Part shown: one piece after another, positions 62,900-64,000 of the stretch
How the letters are laid out: every line of letters begins with the position of its first letter
Position numbering within the stretch: the first letter of the stretch is position 1
From: Mesorhizobium waimense
GTDB lineage: Bacteria > Pseudomonadota > Alphaproteobacteria > Rhizobiales > Rhizobiaceae
DNA length: 64,000 nucleotides
Assembly: GCF_003601975.1 (NCBI RefSeq)
Contig: NZ_QZWZ01000024.1
Span: 33,376 to 97,375 of the forward strand
Direction of reading: 5' to 3'
Position numbers and translations under genes: made by a program
Notes under the pieces: model-generated
The model's database searches: none
What the model was told of the DNA's origin: nothing
What the model saw: only the letters and a program-made list of their open reading frames with translations

Positions 62900-63019
62900 T
62901 TCGGCCGCCGGGCCTAGCCGACATGAGAGGGGATTTTGTCGGCATAGCCGAATATAACGCCTTTTCTAATTTAGTAAAACCAAAGGGATGGCTCCTCTGC
63001 CTCTCAAATCGGATGAGCC
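62900..63019. repeat. Second copy of the diverged ~120-bp repeat
   Basis: The conserved ends of the repeat at 62041-62165 return here: TTCGGCCGCCGGGCCTAGCCG at 62900-62920 and TCAAATCGGATGAGCC at 63004-63019. Spacing between the ends is 104 bp against 109 bp in the first copy. The two copies bracket the pair of candidate small RNA units and the three terminators. Confidence 0.55.
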
Positions 63020-63060
63020 GGAGTCGGATCTGGTCGGGCGCTACCGACTTTCGAGAAGCG

Positions 63061-63205
63061 CTAGCGAATCAGGACGTAGGCGCCCAGGCCGGCCATAAGC
63101 AAGCAGGCAAGCGGCCATTCCGATCATGTCCCGCTGCCTGTAGCGCCAGACGGCGCCGGCAAGCATCGTGGCGGCGATGATGGCGACGTAGAGAGCTACT
63201 GCCAA
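63061..63205 (-). pseudogene. Small membrane protein gene with one-base insertion
   Basis: From a TTG at 63205 the minus strand reads LAVALYVAIIAATMLAGAVWRY and MIGMAACLLA, then one extra T near 63094 throws it out of frame. Removing it gives MAGLGAYVLIR and a stop at 63061. The restored protein of about 47 residues has two membrane segments. It starts eight bases after the stop of another small membrane protein, so they may have formed a pair. No family is recognised. Confidence 0.35.
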
Positions 63206-63212
63206 AGCCGCG

Positions 63213-63386
63213 TCACAACGCGCGAGAGCCTAGCTGTCTGATTATCACCCCAAGAGCGAGTGTGATTGAGCCGAACCCGAACGCACAGACGGAAAGGATC
63301 TCGTGAATTACGGTCTTGGCTACACCAAGTGTTACAAAGCCCGCCAGCATCTCCAGCACACCTAAGACAATAATAACAAAGCCCAT
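63213..63386 (-). CDS. Small two-helix membrane protein
   Basis: The 57-residue frame from ATG 63386 is almost wholly hydrophobic, with two helices: MGFVIIVLGVLEMLAGFVTLG and VCAFGFGSITLALGVII, ending in basic residues. The length and composition suggest a real inner-membrane peptide. A run of G precedes the start. Its first base abuts the first codon of the frame on the opposite strand, which leaves no room for two promoters and hints at a rearranged junction. Confidence 0.5.
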   Translation of the reverse strand: MGFVIIVLGVLEMLAGFVTLGVAKTVIHEILSVCAFGFGSITLALGVIIRQLGSRAL

Positions 63387-63859
63387 TTGCCCCAGCGCCT
63401 GAGAGCGTTCGAGGACGAGGAAGACTTCTCGTACCCAAAAGAGGAGCTTCGCCCTGGGTGCCTCGCGCTTTACGAGAAGGAAAGAGCCGACGGTACCGAG
63501 CTTCCGGCCATCATCGGCTTGCTCAGGGACCACGTGGTGCGGGAGGAGGAGCGGCTTCGGGTTGAGCAGGAGGAACGGTATAAGAGATCGCGTGAAGAGG
63601 ACCGGATGGCTCGCGAACAGCGGCTCCTGTCAGGCGCTGACTGCACGTGGACCCAGCTCCAGAAATCTCCTCATTGGTTTTGCCGGGCCAATGGCAGGAC
63701 ATACCGCCTTTCGCCAACGAAGGACAAAATGTGGAACCTCTACCGGTTAGTTCGGTCTCGGAGGACGACGAGAAAGCCTTGATTGGGAAGTACGGACGGC
63801 GCGGCGACGCGACGAAAGTGGTCTCACAAATGGCCTATCAGCCCGAGCCGAGGTGGTAG
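63387..63859 (+). pseudogene. Hypothetical protein gene, frameshifted
   Basis: The plus-strand frame reads EDFSYPKEELRPGCLALYEKE, then a charged helical stretch (VVREEERLRVEQEERYKRSREE) and GADCTWTQLQKSPHWFCRANGRTYRLSPTKDKMWNLYR. The next frame continues SSVSEDDEKALIGKYGRRGDATKVVSQMAYQPEPRW to the stop at 63859; the shift lies near 63745-63755. Together this is a coherent protein of about 155 residues, family unknown to me. The only start in the first frame is a TTG at 63387, back to back with the membrane peptide gene, so its true N-terminus may also be lost. Confidence 0.55.
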
Positions 63860-64000
63860 CTGGCCGGAACGGCAACCCAAAGGCCGCCGGATTAGGCGAA
63901 GCTCTCTGGATTTCCTGAGACTGGGGTGTGGTGGAACCGTGGGGGGTACGGGGGGCTTCGCGCGGGCTGGGTATCCGATCCCCCGCTCAGAGATTTCTAT
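63860..64000. other. Window end, no supported feature
   Basis: The last 141 bases show no gene, hairpin or repeat that I can support. The G-rich stretch near 63936-63955 is notable only for composition. Confidence 0.4.

Overview
The window looks like chromosomal DNA of a GC-rich alphaproteobacterium of the Rhizobiales, closest in character to Mesorhizobium. Signs are the rhizobial heme-uptake locus ending in the iron regulator RirA, a DmeR-DmeF cobalt/nickel pair, a PutA that lacks its own DNA-binding domain and sits opposite an Lrp-type regulator, a CoxSLM-type molybdenum hydroxylase, and a palindromic intergenic repeat of a kind common in these genomes. I saw no rRNA, tRNA, CRISPR array or intact prophage.

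Layout. 0-12 kb is central metabolism: an AEC-type carrier, succinate-semialdehyde dehydrogenase, aldose epimerase, a KdgK-type sugar kinase, a membrane-anchored FixH-like protein paired with a di-heme MauG-like lipoprotein, the putR/putA proline catabolism pair and a family-2 glycosyltransferase. 12-22.6 kb is a full heme-iron regulon. One arm (minus strand) carries the outer-membrane receptor, a small secreted protein, two tandem TonB paralogues and an IsdG-type heme monooxygenase. The other arm (plus strand) is hmuP-hmuS-hmuT-hmuU-hmuV. Between the arms lies a TGA-N9-TCA iron-responsive box, and rirA follows. Heme crosses the outer membrane with TonB energy, is carried by HmuT through HmuUV, and is handled by HmuS and the monooxygenase.

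22.7-33 kb holds assorted metabolism and transport: a DUF445 protein, a phasin, a MaoC hydratase, an MFS pump opposite a LysR regulator, a MocR regulator opposite an EamA exporter, a zinc alcohol dehydrogenase, and maleylacetoacetate isomerase beside a frameshifted fumarylacetoacetate hydrolase. 33-38 kb is a NosP-like FIST sensor, a hybrid histidine kinase and a LuxR-type response regulator, with two decayed small genes wedged between kinase and regulator. 37.8-41.6 kb is the coxS-L-M operon, followed by CutC, GNAT, AhpD-like and cupin genes.

46.5-57.6 kb carries a large SAM-cyclase-ATPase protein, dmeRF, an MFS carrier beside a broken TetR remnant, and metH behind a clear palindromic operator. 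From about 57.6 kb to the end the sequence becomes a graveyard: a truncated CBS protein, one apparently intact vapBC module, a headless serine recombinase running into a broken LigD-type ligase, several frameshifted small genes, and a gene-poor stretch with three terminator hairpins. Two of these hairpins follow copies of a shared 24-bp motif and may end small RNA genes. Many calls of decay rest on single-base indels that I inferred by reading adjacent frames; sequencing error cannot be excluded from the sequence alone.
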